A DNA stretch of 64,000 bases from DATAEG01 sp051001975 (GCA_051001975.1 JBPCMU010000017.1:1-64000), one strand, 5' to 3'. Shown: positions 34,760-43,738, counted from the first letter of the stretch. Notes: generated from the letters alone by a model not told the origin. Made by a program: numbers and translations.

Positions 34760-37330
34760 GTGTCCGTGCCGAACCTAACTCGCGACGATGCGAGGGTCCG
34801 CGCCGATCTGCTGGCGATCGACAACTACGAGATCTACCTCGATCTCACCAGCGATGACGGAGCGCCATCGGAGCGCACCTTCCGCTCTCGCACCAAGATC
34901 ACCTTCTCCGCGACGACGCCAGGCACCTCGACGTTCGTCGACCTGATCGCCGATTCGATCCAGGAGGCCACCCTCAACGGCCGGCCCGTGGACGTGTCGG
35001 CGTACGAGCCGGAGAACGGCATCGTGCTGACCGACCTGCAGTCGCACAACGAGCTGATCATCGATGCGCAATGCCTCTACACGAACACCGGCGAAGGCCT
35101 GCACCGGTTCGTCGACCCGGTCGACAAGGAGTCCTACCTCTACTCCCAGTTCGAGACTGCGGATGCCAAGCGGATGTACGGCTGCTTCGACCAGCCCGAC
35201 CTGAAGGCAACGTTCACCGTCACCGTGACGGCGGCGCCGCACTGGGTGGTCATCAGCAACGGCCGGGTCACCGGGGTGGACGAGCACGATTACCGCAAGA
35301 GCTGGCACTTTGCCACCACCGCCAAGATGAGCCCTTACATCACCGCGCTGATCGCCGGCCCCTACCACGAGGTCCGCAGCGAACACGACGGCATCGACCT
35401 CGGTCTGTACTGCCGCGCCACTGTGGCCGACGACCTCGACGCCGAGGCACTGTTCACCATCACCCGGCAGGGTTTCGACTGGTACCACGCCAACTTCGGT
35501 ACCCGGTACGCCTTCGACAAGTACGACCAGCTGTTCGTTCCGGAATTCAACGCCGGCGCGATGGAGAATGCCGGCGCGGTCACGTTCCGTGAGGATTACG
35601 TCTTCCGGTCGAAGGTCACCGATGCGCGCTACGAGCGGCGGGCCGAGACGATCCTGCACGAGATGGCGCACATGTGGTTCGGCGACCTCGTCACCATGCG
35701 CTGGTGGGACGACCTATGGCTGAACGAGTCGTTCGCCACTTACGCGTCGGTGCTGTGCATGAGCTCGGCGACGCAATGGACCGAAGTCTGGACGACGTTC
35801 GCCAACGTGGAGAAGACGTGGGCCTACCGCCAGGACCAGTTGCCGTCCACCCACCCGATCGCCACCGACGCACCGGACGTGCAGACCGCGGAGGTCAACT
35901 TCGACGGGATCACCTACGCGAAGGGCGCCAGTGTCCTCAAGCAGCTAGGCGCCTACGTCGGCGTGGACAAGTTCCTCGCTGCGCTTCAGCAGTACTTCGT
36001 CGACCACGCCTACGGCAACACGACGCTGGCCGACCTGCTCGCCGCGCTGGAACACGCATCCGGGCGTGAGCTGTCGGACTGGTCCAAGCAGTGGCTGGAG
36101 ACCACCGGCATCAACACCCTGCGGCCGGCGTTCACCGTCGCCGCGGACGGCACCTACGAGACGTTCGGCATCAGTCAAGACGCCCCGAGCGAGGTCGCCA
36201 AGGACAACACCCTGCGCACTCACCGCCTCGCAGTCGGCGTCTACCGATTCGACCAGGCCGGCGTACTGCGGCGCACCGACCGGATCGAGCTGGACGTGAC
36301 CGGCGAGCGCACTGCGGTCCCCGAACTCGTCGGAGTGGCCCAGGGCGATCTGCTGCTGGTGAACGACGACGACCTCACGTACTGCAAGTTGCGTCTGGAC
36401 GAGCGCAGCCTGGGCACGCTGGTCGACGGCGGCCTCGGCAAGTTGGCCGAGTCGTTGCCGCGGGCGTTGGCCTGGTCGGCTGCCTGGGACATGGTTCGCG
36501 ACGGCGAGCTGGCCACCCGCGACTACCTCGCCCTGGTGCTCGGCAACATCGACATCGAAACCGACATCGGCATCGTCCAGTCGATCCAGCGACAGGTCCG
36601 CAGTGCGCTGACGCTGTACGCCGATCCGGACACCGCTGCGGAGGGCTGGACGGCGTGGGGGGCGAAGGCCGAGCAGTCGCTGCGTTCAGCCGAGCCGGGC
36701 TCGGACCGTCAGCTCGCCTGGGCGCAGGCCTTTCTCGGCGCGGCAAGCACGCCGGCGCACGTCCAAGTGGCCCGCTCCCTGCTCGACGGCTCGGCGCCGG
36801 TCGAAGGCCTGGCCATGGACACCGATCTGCGTTGGTCGGTGCTGCAGTCACTGGCAGCGTTGGGCGGCGCCACCGAGCAGGACCTGGAAGCGGAACTGGA
36901 CCGCGACCCGTCGGCGGCCGGTCAGCGCGCCGCGGCCACCGCTCGTGCGCTGGTGCCAACCGAGGAAGCGAAGGCGGAGGCCTGGCGACTGGCCGCTGAC
37001 GACGACTCGATGGCCAACGCGATGCAGGAGGCCGTCATCCTTGGCTTCGCGCACCCTCGGCAGGGCGAACTGGTGAAGCCGTACGTGGGCAAGTATTTCG
37101 ACTCCGTCCTCGGGGTGTGGAATCGACGCAGCAGCGAGCTGGCGCAGAACGTGGCGGTCGGGCTGTTCCCGTGCTGGACCTCGACGATCGACGACGAGAC
37201 GGTGGCCGCGGCCGACGCCTTCCTGGCCGGCCCAGACGTGCCCAAGTCACTGGCCCGGCTGGTCTCCGAGGGCCGCGCCGACGTGCAGCGTGCACAGGCG
37301 GCCCGCGCTGCCGACATTGCGATGCGCTGA
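34760..37330 (+). CDS. pepN: Aminopeptidase N (M1 family zinc metallopeptidase)
   Basis: 856 residues, GTG start with GAGGAG at about 12 bases. Removes N-terminal residues from peptides in the cytoplasm. Exopeptidase motif NAGAMENAGAVTFRED, zinc site HEMAHMWFGDLV with the distal Glu in WLNESFATYAS, and the C-terminal ERAP1-like helical domain. Full length and undamaged. It probably degrades peptides released by Clp protease. Confidence 0.96.
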   Translation: MSVPNLTRDDARVRADLLAIDNYEIYLDLTSDDGAPSERTFRSRTKITFSATTPGTSTFVDLIADSIQEATLNGRPVDVSAYEPENGIVLTDLQSHNELIIDAQCLYTNTGEGLHRFVDPVDKESYLYSQFETADAKRMYGCFDQPDLKATFTVTVTAAPHWVVISNGRVTGVDEHDYRKSWHFATTAKMSPYITALIAGPYHEVRSEHDGIDLGLYCRATVADDLDAEALFTITRQGFDWYHANFGTRYAFDKYDQLFVPEFNAGAMENAGAVTFREDYVFRSKVTDARYERRAETILHEMAHMWFGDLVTMRWWDDLWLNESFATYASVLCMSSATQWTEVWTTFANVEKTWAYRQDQLPSTHPIATDAPDVQTAEVNFDGITYAKGASVLKQLGAYVGVDKFLAALQQYFVDHAYGNTTLADLLAALEHASGRELSDWSKQWLETTGINTLRPAFTVAADGTYETFGISQDAPSEVAKDNTLRTHRLAVGVYRFDQAGVLRRTDRIELDVTGERTAVPELVGVAQGDLLLVNDDDLTYCKLRLDERSLGTLVDGGLGKLAESLPRALAWSAAWDMVRDGELATRDYLALVLGNIDIETDIGIVQSIQRQVRSALTLYADPDTAAEGWTAWGAKAEQSLRSAEPGSDRQLAWAQAFLGAASTPAHVQVARSLLDGSAPVEGLAMDTDLRWSVLQSLAALGGATEQDLEAELDRDPSAAGQRAAATARALVPTEEAKAEAWRLAADDDSMANAMQEAVILGFAHPRQGELVKPYVGKYFDSVLGVWNRRSSELAQNVAVGLFPCWTSTIDDETVAAADAFLAGPDVPKSLARLVSEGRADVQRAQAARAADIAMR

Positions 37331-37344
37331 GCCACCAGTGGCGC

Positions 37345-37394
37345 GATGATCAAGACGAGATGAGGGCTATAGCCCTCATCTCGCCTTGATCATC
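37345..37394. repeat. 50-bp near-perfect palindrome
   Basis: GATGATCAAG, A, CGAGATGAGGGC, TATA, GCCCTCATCTCG, C, CTTGATCATC: arms of 23 bases with a single A/C mismatch and a TATA centre. It starts 15 bases after the pepN stop. Its length exceeds a usual terminator, there is no T-run, and the centre itself is palindromic. It could end pepN transcription in both directions, or be a dispersed extragenic palindrome. Confidence 0.85.
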
Positions 37395-37427
37395 ATCGGT
37401 GGAGTGCAACCGTGTGGCCGTCCCGGC

Positions 37428-37458
37428 ACGTGTCAGAGGTACGTACTCGCTGACACGT
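37428..37458 (+). promoter_or_regulatory. Inverted repeat upstream of a lipoprotein gene
   Basis: ACGTGTCAG at 37428-37436 and CTGACACGT at 37450-37458 are exact inverted repeats, with GTACGTAC between them. The gap of 13 bases and the position 17 bases before the ATG suggest a protein-binding site or an RNA hairpin near the ribosome site (GGGAGG at 37464-37469). Confidence 0.45.
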
Positions 37459-37474
37459 ACTCCGGGAGGCATCG

Positions 37475-37882
37475 ATGGCGGTCGCATTCAGAGCGGCGCT
37501 CGTCCTGCTCGTTGCCGCAGCTACCGGCCTGACCGGTTGCACGAGCGTCGTGACCGGCACGGCGACTCAGGCGCGGTGCACCCAGATAGCAATCGCCGAC
37601 CCGTGGATCACGTTCCAGCCTGCGTTACGCGACCACGACTCGTTGACGGTGGGCGGCCGCGGCTGGATCTCGGGCGTCACCCGTGTCGCCGACGTGAGCA
37701 CTGACGGCACCCCGAACGCCGTGGAACTCGCCGAGGGGTCGGTGGCAGCCGAGACCCGATGCGGCGTGGTCGTCTCCCGCGTGAGCTGGGTCGAGGTGCA
37801 TGCGATTCGGGCCGGTTCGGTCACGCTTACCAGCAAGGGAACCTCGGTCGCCGTGCTGCACGTGACGGTGCGCGCTCACTGA
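37475..37882 (+). CDS. Hypothetical lipoprotein
   Basis: 135 residues. Signal sequence MAVAFRAALVLLVAAATGL ends in the lipobox LTGCTS, so it is likely anchored outside the membrane after cleavage before Cys22. The rest is about 110 residues of beta-rich sequence with two further Cys (ARCTQ, TRCGVV) that could form a disulfide. No family recognised. The start is supported by GGGAGG five bases upstream. Confidence 0.65.
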   Translation: MAVAFRAALVLLVAAATGLTGCTSVVTGTATQARCTQIAIADPWITFQPALRDHDSLTVGGRGWISGVTRVADVSTDGTPNAVELAEGSVAAETRCGVVVSRVSWVEVHAIRAGSVTLTSKGTSVAVLHVTVRAH

Positions 37883-37921
37883 CCGAGCCGCAACTGACCA
37901 CTGATGATCAGGCGGTTGAGG

Positions 37922-38386
37922 CTAATGGGTGGTGGGGGGTGGTGAGCCAGCGGCGTCGGCGAGCATCCGCAGGCCGGTGATCAGCCCGCCGGTCAGGTCG
38001 CCGCCGGCGAACGCGGCTCGCATCCCCAGGGCCGCGAGCGCACAGACCCGGTTCGGTAGCCGTCGCGCGGCAGCGTGAGTGGTGACGATGTGCAGCACGC
38101 GCTGACCCGGCGAGACCACCAACAGCACGGCCCCAGAAGCAGGCACGTCGAGCTTGCCGATCAGCTTCTCGGCAGCGGCCCGCTGACCGCCCTCGACCTC
38201 GCCCACGTAGACGCTGAACAGCAGCCCGGTCTCCCGGCTGCCCAGCGTCAGCGCCTCGTCCAGCCGGGTCAGCTGACGTGGACTGAACGGCTGGTGCAAC
38301 CCGGACAGGTCGGTCGGGCCGGCATGCCGGGCAGCGTCGAAGGCTTCCCGATCTGCGTCGCTATAGCCGACCAGCTCACCACTCAC
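37922..38386 (-). CDS. DUF5130 family protein (Rv2468c-like)
   Basis: 154 residues from GTG 38386; a GTG at 38407 would add seven. Contains FSPRQLTRLDEALTLGSRET, FSVYVGEVEG and LLVVSPGQRVLHIVTTHAAA, which recall the TPM/DUF5130 fold (phosphatase or stress-protein-like). Overlaps the ctaJ-like gene by 11 bases and so is probably co-translated. The order after pepN is the same as in Mycobacterium. Confidence 0.75.
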   Translation of the reverse strand: MSGELVGYSDADREAFDAARHAGPTDLSGLHQPFSPRQLTRLDEALTLGSRETGLLFSVYVGEVEGGQRAAAEKLIGKLDVPASGAVLLVVSPGQRVLHIVTTHAAARRLPNRVCALAALGMRAAFAGGDLTGGLITGLRMLADAAGSPPPTTH

Positions 38387-38651
38387 CGCTGGCACCCCCG
38401 AGCGCACCGGTATCGACGGCTGTGTCCGGGTGCGGCTGCCCGGTGGTGAGGGCGCGACGCTCCGGGACGGCGGGTACGTCGGCCAATGCGGAGGGATGCG
38501 GCAGGAACCAGACCGTCGAATACGTCCACGGCCGGCCGGGTCGGTAGCGGTCGCGCTGCACGGTACTGCTGCCGAAAACAGCCACCGTCAGGATCAGGAC
38601 CAGGCCCAGCGGGATCCCGACGAACACGAGAACCGTCTCGACGATCGTCAT
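38376..38651 (-). CDS. ctaJ: Small membrane protein, probable aa3 oxidase accessory subunit CtaJ
   Basis: 91 residues. One N-terminal transmembrane helix (VETVLVFVGIPLGLVLILTV), then RDRYRPGRPWTYSTVWFLPH and a Pro-rich tail. Length, topology and the position next to a DUF5130 gene downstream of pepN match the mycobacterial CtaJ subunit of the cytochrome bcc-aa3 supercomplex, as I recall it. No residue-level proof. Confidence 0.65.
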   Translation of the reverse strand: MTIVETVLVFVGIPLGLVLILTVAVFGSSTVQRDRYRPGRPWTYSTVWFLPHPSALADVPAVPERRALTTGQPHPDTAVDTGALGGASGEW

Positions 38652-38711
38652 GCCGGATCACCGCTCGGGTTCAGGGACATCGACCGCATGGCCGACACGA
38701 TAGCGAGCGAG

Positions 38712-40139
38712 TCAGTGAGTCCAGATAGCCGGGTGACGACCCCGCCACGGAGCTGCCTCCTCGACCTGCGCGGCCAGCGATAGCAGTGCCGCCTCGCCCG
38801 CCGGGCGACCGACCAGCATCATGCCGATCGGCAGACCCTCCGAACTCTGATACAGCGGCAGCGAGACCGCGGGCTGTCCACTGGTGTTGTACAGCGCCGT
38901 CCACGGGGTGAACTGCTTCTGTCGCTCGAAATCGGCTGCTGGGTCGCCACCGTCGGTGAACCATCCGACCGGGCGGGGCAACTGCGCGACGGTAGGAGTG
39001 AGCACGATGTCGACGTCCTGGCTGGCGATCGCCCGGCGGCACATCGTCTGCAGAGCGCCGATCGCGCGGGCGTAGTCGGCCGCGCCGACCTGCGCACCGC
39101 GCTCGCGCAGGTACCGGGTGAGCGGGACGAGCAGGCCCTCCTTCTGCGGCGGGATCGGCGCGGCCGCCGCGCTTACCGCCCAGGCCATCTCGAACAGCGG
39201 CACCGCCTCGGCCGGAATAGGCGGCTGGACGTCGACGATCTCGTGACCGAGGTCGGCGAGCAGCTTCGCCGCGTGCTGCCAGGCCTTTGCCACCTGCTCG
39301 TCGACGACGGCCGGGATCGGCGAGGAGAGATACCGCCCGATGCGCAGCACGCCCGGATCGCGGTCGCAGTGCGCCAGGAACGTCTCGCCCGCCGGCAGCG
39401 GCGGGGCCCAGTGCGGGTCCCCGGGCATCGGCCCGGCGACCGCATCGAGGAACGCTGCCGCGTCACGCACGGTTTGGGCCAGCGGGCCCAACGCGGACAA
39501 CCCCAGCGCGTCACCGTCGATCGGCCCTCGCGAGACTCGCCCACGGGAGGGCTTCAAACCGACCAGCCCACAGACGCTCGCCGGGATGCGGATCGAGCCG
39601 CCACCGTCACTGCCCTGCGCGATGGGTAGCAGACCACCGGCCACCGCAGCGGCGGCCCCGCCGCTGGAACCGCCGGCCAGCCGGGTGGTGTCCCAGGGCG
39701 TCCGCGCCGGTGGACCGATAGCCGGTTCGGTGTAGCAGGGCAGTCCCAACTCCGGGACCGACGTCTTGCCCAGACTGATCGTGCCGGCCCGCCGCAGTCT
39801 CACCACGATGTTGTCGTCGTACTCGGGCACCCAGTCGGCGAACGCCGCTGATCCGAGCTTGGTGGGCACACCTGCGGTGGCATTCAGGTCCTTGATCGCC
39901 AGCGGCACCCCGTAAAGCGGCGGCAGGTCGGCCGGGTCGGCGGCGTCGAGCACCGCCCGTTGCGCAGCCGTAGCCTCCGCCCGCGCGGAGTCGGCGGTGA
40001 CGGTGACGAATGCGCCGAGCTGATCGTCGAGGCGATGGATGCGGTCCAGGTAGTGATCGACCAGCTCGACCGGTGAGATCTCCCGCCGTCGAATCGCGGC
40101 GGCCTGCTCCAGCGCACTCATCTCCTGCACAGACGTCAT
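38712..40139 (-). CDS. Amidase (amidase signature family)
   Basis: 475 residues. The Ser-Ser-Lys triad is visible: Lys in YGVPLAIKDLNATAGVP, the Ser-rich loop LAGGSSGGAAAAVAGGLLPI, and GSDGGGSIRIPASVCGLVGL. Hydrolyses an unknown amide. Start MTSVQEMSALEQAAAIRRRE at 40139. It is not paired with gatC/gatB genes, so it is unlikely to be GatA of the tRNA amidotransferase. Confidence 0.88.
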   Translation of the reverse strand: MTSVQEMSALEQAAAIRRREISPVELVDHYLDRIHRLDDQLGAFVTVTADSARAEATAAQRAVLDAADPADLPPLYGVPLAIKDLNATAGVPTKLGSAAFADWVPEYDDNIVVRLRRAGTISLGKTSVPELGLPCYTEPAIGPPARTPWDTTRLAGGSSGGAAAAVAGGLLPIAQGSDGGGSIRIPASVCGLVGLKPSRGRVSRGPIDGDALGLSALGPLAQTVRDAAAFLDAVAGPMPGDPHWAPPLPAGETFLAHCDRDPGVLRIGRYLSSPIPAVVDEQVAKAWQHAAKLLADLGHEIVDVQPPIPAEAVPLFEMAWAVSAAAAPIPPQKEGLLVPLTRYLRERGAQVGAADYARAIGALQTMCRRAIASQDVDIVLTPTVAQLPRPVGWFTDGGDPAADFERQKQFTPWTALYNTSGQPAVSLPLYQSSEGLPIGMMLVGRPAGEAALLSLAAQVEEAAPWRGRHPAIWTH

Positions 40140-40213
40140 CACCGCACCGTATGCCACCGCTCGTCCGATACCGGGCATGGCCCGGTGCGCGAGAGGTCAC
40201 TAGCCTGACGACG

Positions 40214-40756
40214 ATGCCTTCCAGGGATGCCCTCCCCGATGCCGCGCCGGTTGATGACAACGCCGTCGCGGCTGACCGCATCATCCTGCTGAACGGCGCT
40301 TCGAGCTCGGGCAAGTCGACCGTGGCCAGACTGTTGCAGGCATCGCTGGACGAGCCGTTCCTGTACCTGAGCAGCGACCAACTCGTCGACTCCGGGGCAC
40401 TACCGACCCGGCGCCAGCCGAGTGGTCCGTTCGACTGGGTTGGCTCGATGCGCCCGAAGTTCTTCGACGGCTTCCATGGATCGATCGCCGCGATGGCCGG
40501 GGCGGGCAACGATCTGGTGGTCGAGCACATCATCGTCGCGGAGATCGACCGGCGCGAACGGGCCCGCGGTGATCGACGCACCGGTGAGGGCCGTTCGCAT
40601 ATCCAGGTCAATCGCGTCCACGAGTTCGGCTCCTACGACCTGGAGATCGACACGACCGACGGCGTGCACGCGCGGGTCGCCGAGCAGATCATCCAGGCCT
40701 GGACGTCCCGATCGCCCGTAGGCGCGCTGTTGCGGACTGGCGATGACGGTGCCTGA
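40214..40756 (+). CDS. Chloramphenicol-phosphotransferase-like kinase with internal deletion
   Basis: 180 residues. Walker A ILLNGASSSGKSTVARLLQ, acidic YLSSDQLVDSGALP, FFDGFHGSIAAMAGAGNDLV and the end NRVHEFGSYDLEIDTT match the CPT family. Between VVEHIIV and AEIDRRERARGDR about 28 residues are missing that in homologues hold a helix and a core beta strand. The frame is kept, but the fold is probably damaged, so it may be a pseudogene. The N-terminus has an extra 20 residues. Natural substrate of the family here unknown. Confidence 0.7.
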   Translation: MPSRDALPDAAPVDDNAVAADRIILLNGASSSGKSTVARLLQASLDEPFLYLSSDQLVDSGALPTRRQPSGPFDWVGSMRPKFFDGFHGSIAAMAGAGNDLVVEHIIVAEIDRRERARGDRRTGEGRSHIQVNRVHEFGSYDLEIDTTDGVHARVAEQIIQAWTSRSPVGALLRTGDDGA

Positions 40757-41264
40757 TATCGCACCGGTGCGGATGGCGTTCACGAAGTGGGACGGCTCGC
40801 CGCACTGGCGGCTGGACACGCTGCGCATCGGCGAGGACGAGTACGGCGTGTGGCTGTGGGCACCGCGCGGCACAGTGAACAGCCGGCCCGGCGCAGAGTT
40901 CGCCGCCACCGACCACACGGTCTCCCTCGTCCCGCGCACAGGTAATCACGTGATTGCCTTCTGCGGCCCGGATACCTGGGTGCCCGTCTACGTCGATATG
41001 ACCACGCAGCCGGGCTGGGACGGTGATGTCGTCACGATGGTGGACCTGGACCTCGACGTGGTGCGGCACTGGGACGGCTCGATCGAGGTGCTGGACGAGG
41101 ACGAGTTCGCCGAGCACCAGGTGCGTTACGGGTACCCGCCGGAGATCGTCGAACTGGCCCGGCAGAGCTGCGCTGAGGTCGCTGCCGCGCTGCGTGGCGG
41201 CGCCGAGCCGTTCGGCTCCGTCGGCGAGGCATGGCTGGCGAAAGCACGCGAATTGCAGCGGTGA
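40743..41264 (+). CDS. DUF402 domain-containing protein
   Basis: 173 residues. FAU-1/DUF402 pattern: KWDGSPHWRLDTLRIGEDEY, GVWLWAPRGT, FCGPDTWVPVYVDMTTQPGW, VTMVDLDLDVVRHWDGSIEV and LDEDEFAEHQVRYGYPPEIV. Related proteins hydrolyse nucleotides or bind RNA, which is not certain here. It overlaps the CPT-like gene by 14 bases. Confidence 0.85.
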   Translation: MTVPDIAPVRMAFTKWDGSPHWRLDTLRIGEDEYGVWLWAPRGTVNSRPGAEFAATDHTVSLVPRTGNHVIAFCGPDTWVPVYVDMTTQPGWDGDVVTMVDLDLDVVRHWDGSIEVLDEDEFAEHQVRYGYPPEIVELARQSCAEVAAALRGGAEPFGSVGEAWLAKARELQR

Positions 41265-41329
41265 CGCCGAGGATGGTGCACGGCGACAGGGACATCCACG
41301 GAAACGATCATCGGTCCCTTGTCGTGCAT

Positions 41330-41470
41330 CGCCGGGCGCCGGTTCTGATCGTGGCGAAAGGCGCATCGACGGAGGGTGCTGATAGGGCCTTCGGTTCGCG
41401 TTGCCGGGCCACCGTTCGGATCGTGGCGAAAAGCGGCATCGACGGAGATCGTTGATCGGGTGCCGCTTGG
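41330..41470. repeat. Two diverged copies of a 72-bp unit
   Basis: GATCGTGGCGAAA is at 41347 and again at 41419, each followed by GCATCGACGGAG. Before each there is a related GCCGGGC-rich stretch, and a third weak start (GGCGATGCCGG) appears near 41468. The unit is about 72 bases with one indel between copies. The stretch 41265-41555 otherwise holds no gene. Confidence 0.6.
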
Positions 41471-41555
41471 CGATGCCGGACTCCGGGTCCGCTTTTGTTG
41501 GCCTCTCGCGGTCGTCGAATTTCGACTTTGCCCTTATCTGATATGGGGAAAGTCT

Positions 41556-41584
41556 TTGACTTACTCAAACCAGGCGAGCATAAT
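41556..41584 (+). promoter_or_regulatory. Strong sigma-70 promoter of the 13E12 gene (leaderless)
   Basis: TTGACT at 41556-41561 and CATAAT at 41579-41584 are 17 bases apart. The ATG at 41592 is eight bases after the -10, where the transcript should start, so the mRNA is probably leaderless. Just upstream, 41540-41555 (GATATGGGGAAAGTCT) is repeated in inverse orientation at window positions 1-16. Confidence 0.7.
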
Positions 41585-41591
41585 AGAACGT

Positions 41592-42684
41592 ATGAGCGAG
41601 GACGGAGTGCGCGGTCTAAGCGACGCGGTGCTGGAGCGCCTCGACACCGCGGTGGACGACCTGCTCGCGCTACCCCTGTCCGGTGAGTCCGACCAGCAGA
41701 TCCTCGCGATCTGGCAGCACCTGGAACGTCTGTCTCGCCGTCTCGCAGCAGCCGATCATGCTCCGATCGGGCAGATCACTACTCGGGGGTTGACGCAGGC
41801 TCATGGTGCGCGCAGTGTCGCCTGTTTCGCGCGGCAGGCGCTGCGGATCAGCGTCCGGGAGGCCAGTGCGCGGGTGCGTGCCGCGGCGGCCGGGCCACGC
41901 GCCTCGCTGACCGGTGAACTACTGCCCGCGGAGTTCCCGGTCGTGGCCGCCGCGCAGGCCGCCGGGGACCTGTCCCCGGCACAGGCGCGGGTGGTGGTGC
42001 GCACCGTGCAGGGGCTGCCCGACGCGCTCCGCGACGCCCACGAGGACGCGGTCGAGGAGTTCCTCGTCGCCCAGGGCCGGATCTTCGACCCCGACACCCT
42101 CACCACCCTGGCCCGCCGGCTGTCCGACACCCTCGACCCCGACGGCACCCTGAGACACCACCTACCGCCGCCGGCACCGCGACCTCACCCTGCGCCTGCG
42201 CCCGGACGGCTCGTCGCACCTTGACGGCGACCTGACCGCGGAGCTCACCGGGCACGGCGTCCGGATCCCCACCGCCGAAGCCAGCCAGTGGGCCGGCGGC
42301 CACACCCGCACCATCGCCGTCGCCGTGAACCACCTCAAACAGGTCACCGCCTACAGCAGCGCGCACCGCACCTTCACCGAAAACCAGCGCCTCGCGATGA
42401 TCGCCCGCGACCAGGGCTGCAGCTTCCCCGGCTGCGACGTCCCACCCCAATGGTGTCAAAGCCACCACGTCACCGACCACGCCGCCGGCGGACCCACCTA
42501 GGTCGACAACGGCACCCTCCTCTGCGGCTGGCACCACCGCGAACACGCCGCCCTCGGCTGGACCTGCCACATGATCAACGCCATCCCACACTGGACCCCA
42601 CCCACCTGGATCGACCCCACCCAAACACCCCAACGCAACCACCTCCACCACCCCGCAGCGAGCCTCACCCTCAACACGGGATAG
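41592..42684 (+). pseudogene. DUF222/HNH endonuclease (13E12 repeat family), decayed
   Basis: The N-terminal DUF222 part reads from MSEDGVRGLSDAVLERLDTA to DPDGTLR. Near 42150-42156 the frame changes (probably two bases lost), after which YRRRHRDLTLRLRPDGS continues in the next frame. Around 42240-42252 some 80 family residues are missing between LDGDLTAEL and TGHGVRIPTAEA. The HNH motif (CSFPGCDVPPQWCQSHHVTD) follows, then an in-frame TAG at 42499-42501, then DNGTLLCGWHHREH to the natural end. Three lesions make loss of function near certain. Confidence 0.85.
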
Positions 42685-42699
42685 CCCCTGCCCGTCGAG

Positions 42700-43686
42700 C
42701 TATTTGTCGTCGGTGGTTTCCGGCGGCGGCTTGTCGAACGTCACGTCAACATTCTCGAAGCCCTTCATCCGCTGTGTCTGGGCCTGAGTCGAGTACGCCC
42801 GGCGGTCTCCTGCGGTGAGCTCGACGTCGTCGGTGAAGGGAGTGAGCAGAGATCGCGGATGCAATCGATCCACCCGCACCACATTGATCTCAACACACAG
42901 CACGACGACGACGGCAGTCAGATAGAGGAAGGCGATCATGCCCAGGACCAATGCAAACACACTGTTGGTGGCGCTTGCGTTCCTGACGACGTGCCCGACA
43001 TACAGGACACCGAATGACTGCACCAGTTGCCAGACAACCGCGGCAGCGATGGCACCCGGAGCGACATCGCGGATCGTCAGCTTGCGGGCGGTCGCGTAGC
43101 GGAAGGCAAACACGAAGATCGCGGCGTTGAGGGCCACGGAACCAGCAATCACCAAGCCCCGGAGCGTGGACCCGAACGAGCCGACCCCGATGCCTCCGGC
43201 AATCGACAGTGCCGTCGTGCCGAGGATCGCGACACCGCCGGTCAACAACAGGACGAGACTGCGCGCCCGCGCCTTGAACGGGTTCGGCCGGCTGTTGCGC
43301 GGAACCGTCCAGGCGGCGTTCATCGCGTACTGCACCGCCTGGGCCACCCCGAGCCCGCCATAGATCGAACCGAGAATCCCGACCACCAGACCTACTGTTC
43401 CGCCTCCTATCCGCTTCGGATCGTTCAATTGGCTACCGACGACCGGGAACTGATGCAACGCCGAGTTCAACACCTGCTGCTGCAGATGCGGGTCTCCGGC
43501 CAGGACGAACCCCAAGACCGTGGACAACAACAGCAGCAGCGGGAACACCGATACGAACGCGTAGTAGGTGATCAGTGCCGCCAGATATCCGCCGGTGTCG
43601 TCGAAATACTTGTAGGCCACCGCCAGTGGGAAGTTCGCCCAAGGATGCCGGCGTTGAAACCGGTCCAGCCGCTCGATGGTCCGCAC
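42700..43686 (-). CDS. YihY/BrkB family inner membrane protein
   Basis: About 328 residues if it starts at GTG 43686 (VRTIERLDRFQRRHPWANF). Six transmembrane helices; typical AYKYFDDTGGYLAALITYYA, FVSVFPLLLLLSTVLGFVLA and GLGVAQAVQYAMNAAWTVPR. Once confused with RNase BN; the role is unclear. The frame is open further upstream and no strong ribosome site is seen, so the start is tentative. Confidence 0.82.
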   Translation of the reverse strand: MRTIERLDRFQRRHPWANFPLAVAYKYFDDTGGYLAALITYYAFVSVFPLLLLLSTVLGFVLAGDPHLQQQVLNSALHQFPVVGSQLNDPKRIGGGTVGLVVGILGSIYGGLGVAQAVQYAMNAAWTVPRNSRPNPFKARARSLVLLLTGGVAILGTTALSIAGGIGVGSFGSTLRGLVIAGSVALNAAIFVFAFRYATARKLTIRDVAPGAIAAAVVWQLVQSFGVLYVGHVVRNASATNSVFALVLGMIAFLYLTAVVVVLCVEINVVRVDRLHPRSLLTPFTDDVELTAGDRRAYSTQAQTQRMKGFENVDVTFDKPPPETTDDK

Positions 43687-43738
43687 GAGGTACAGCTCAC
43701 CACACCCCGCCGAGCCGTGCCCGCGAGGCGATCCCTCC

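Noticed and set aside
42288..42818. 176-codon plus-strand frame over the HNH part of the 13E12 pseudogene
   Set aside because: It is a third, non-homologous frame; the HNH motif lies in another frame.
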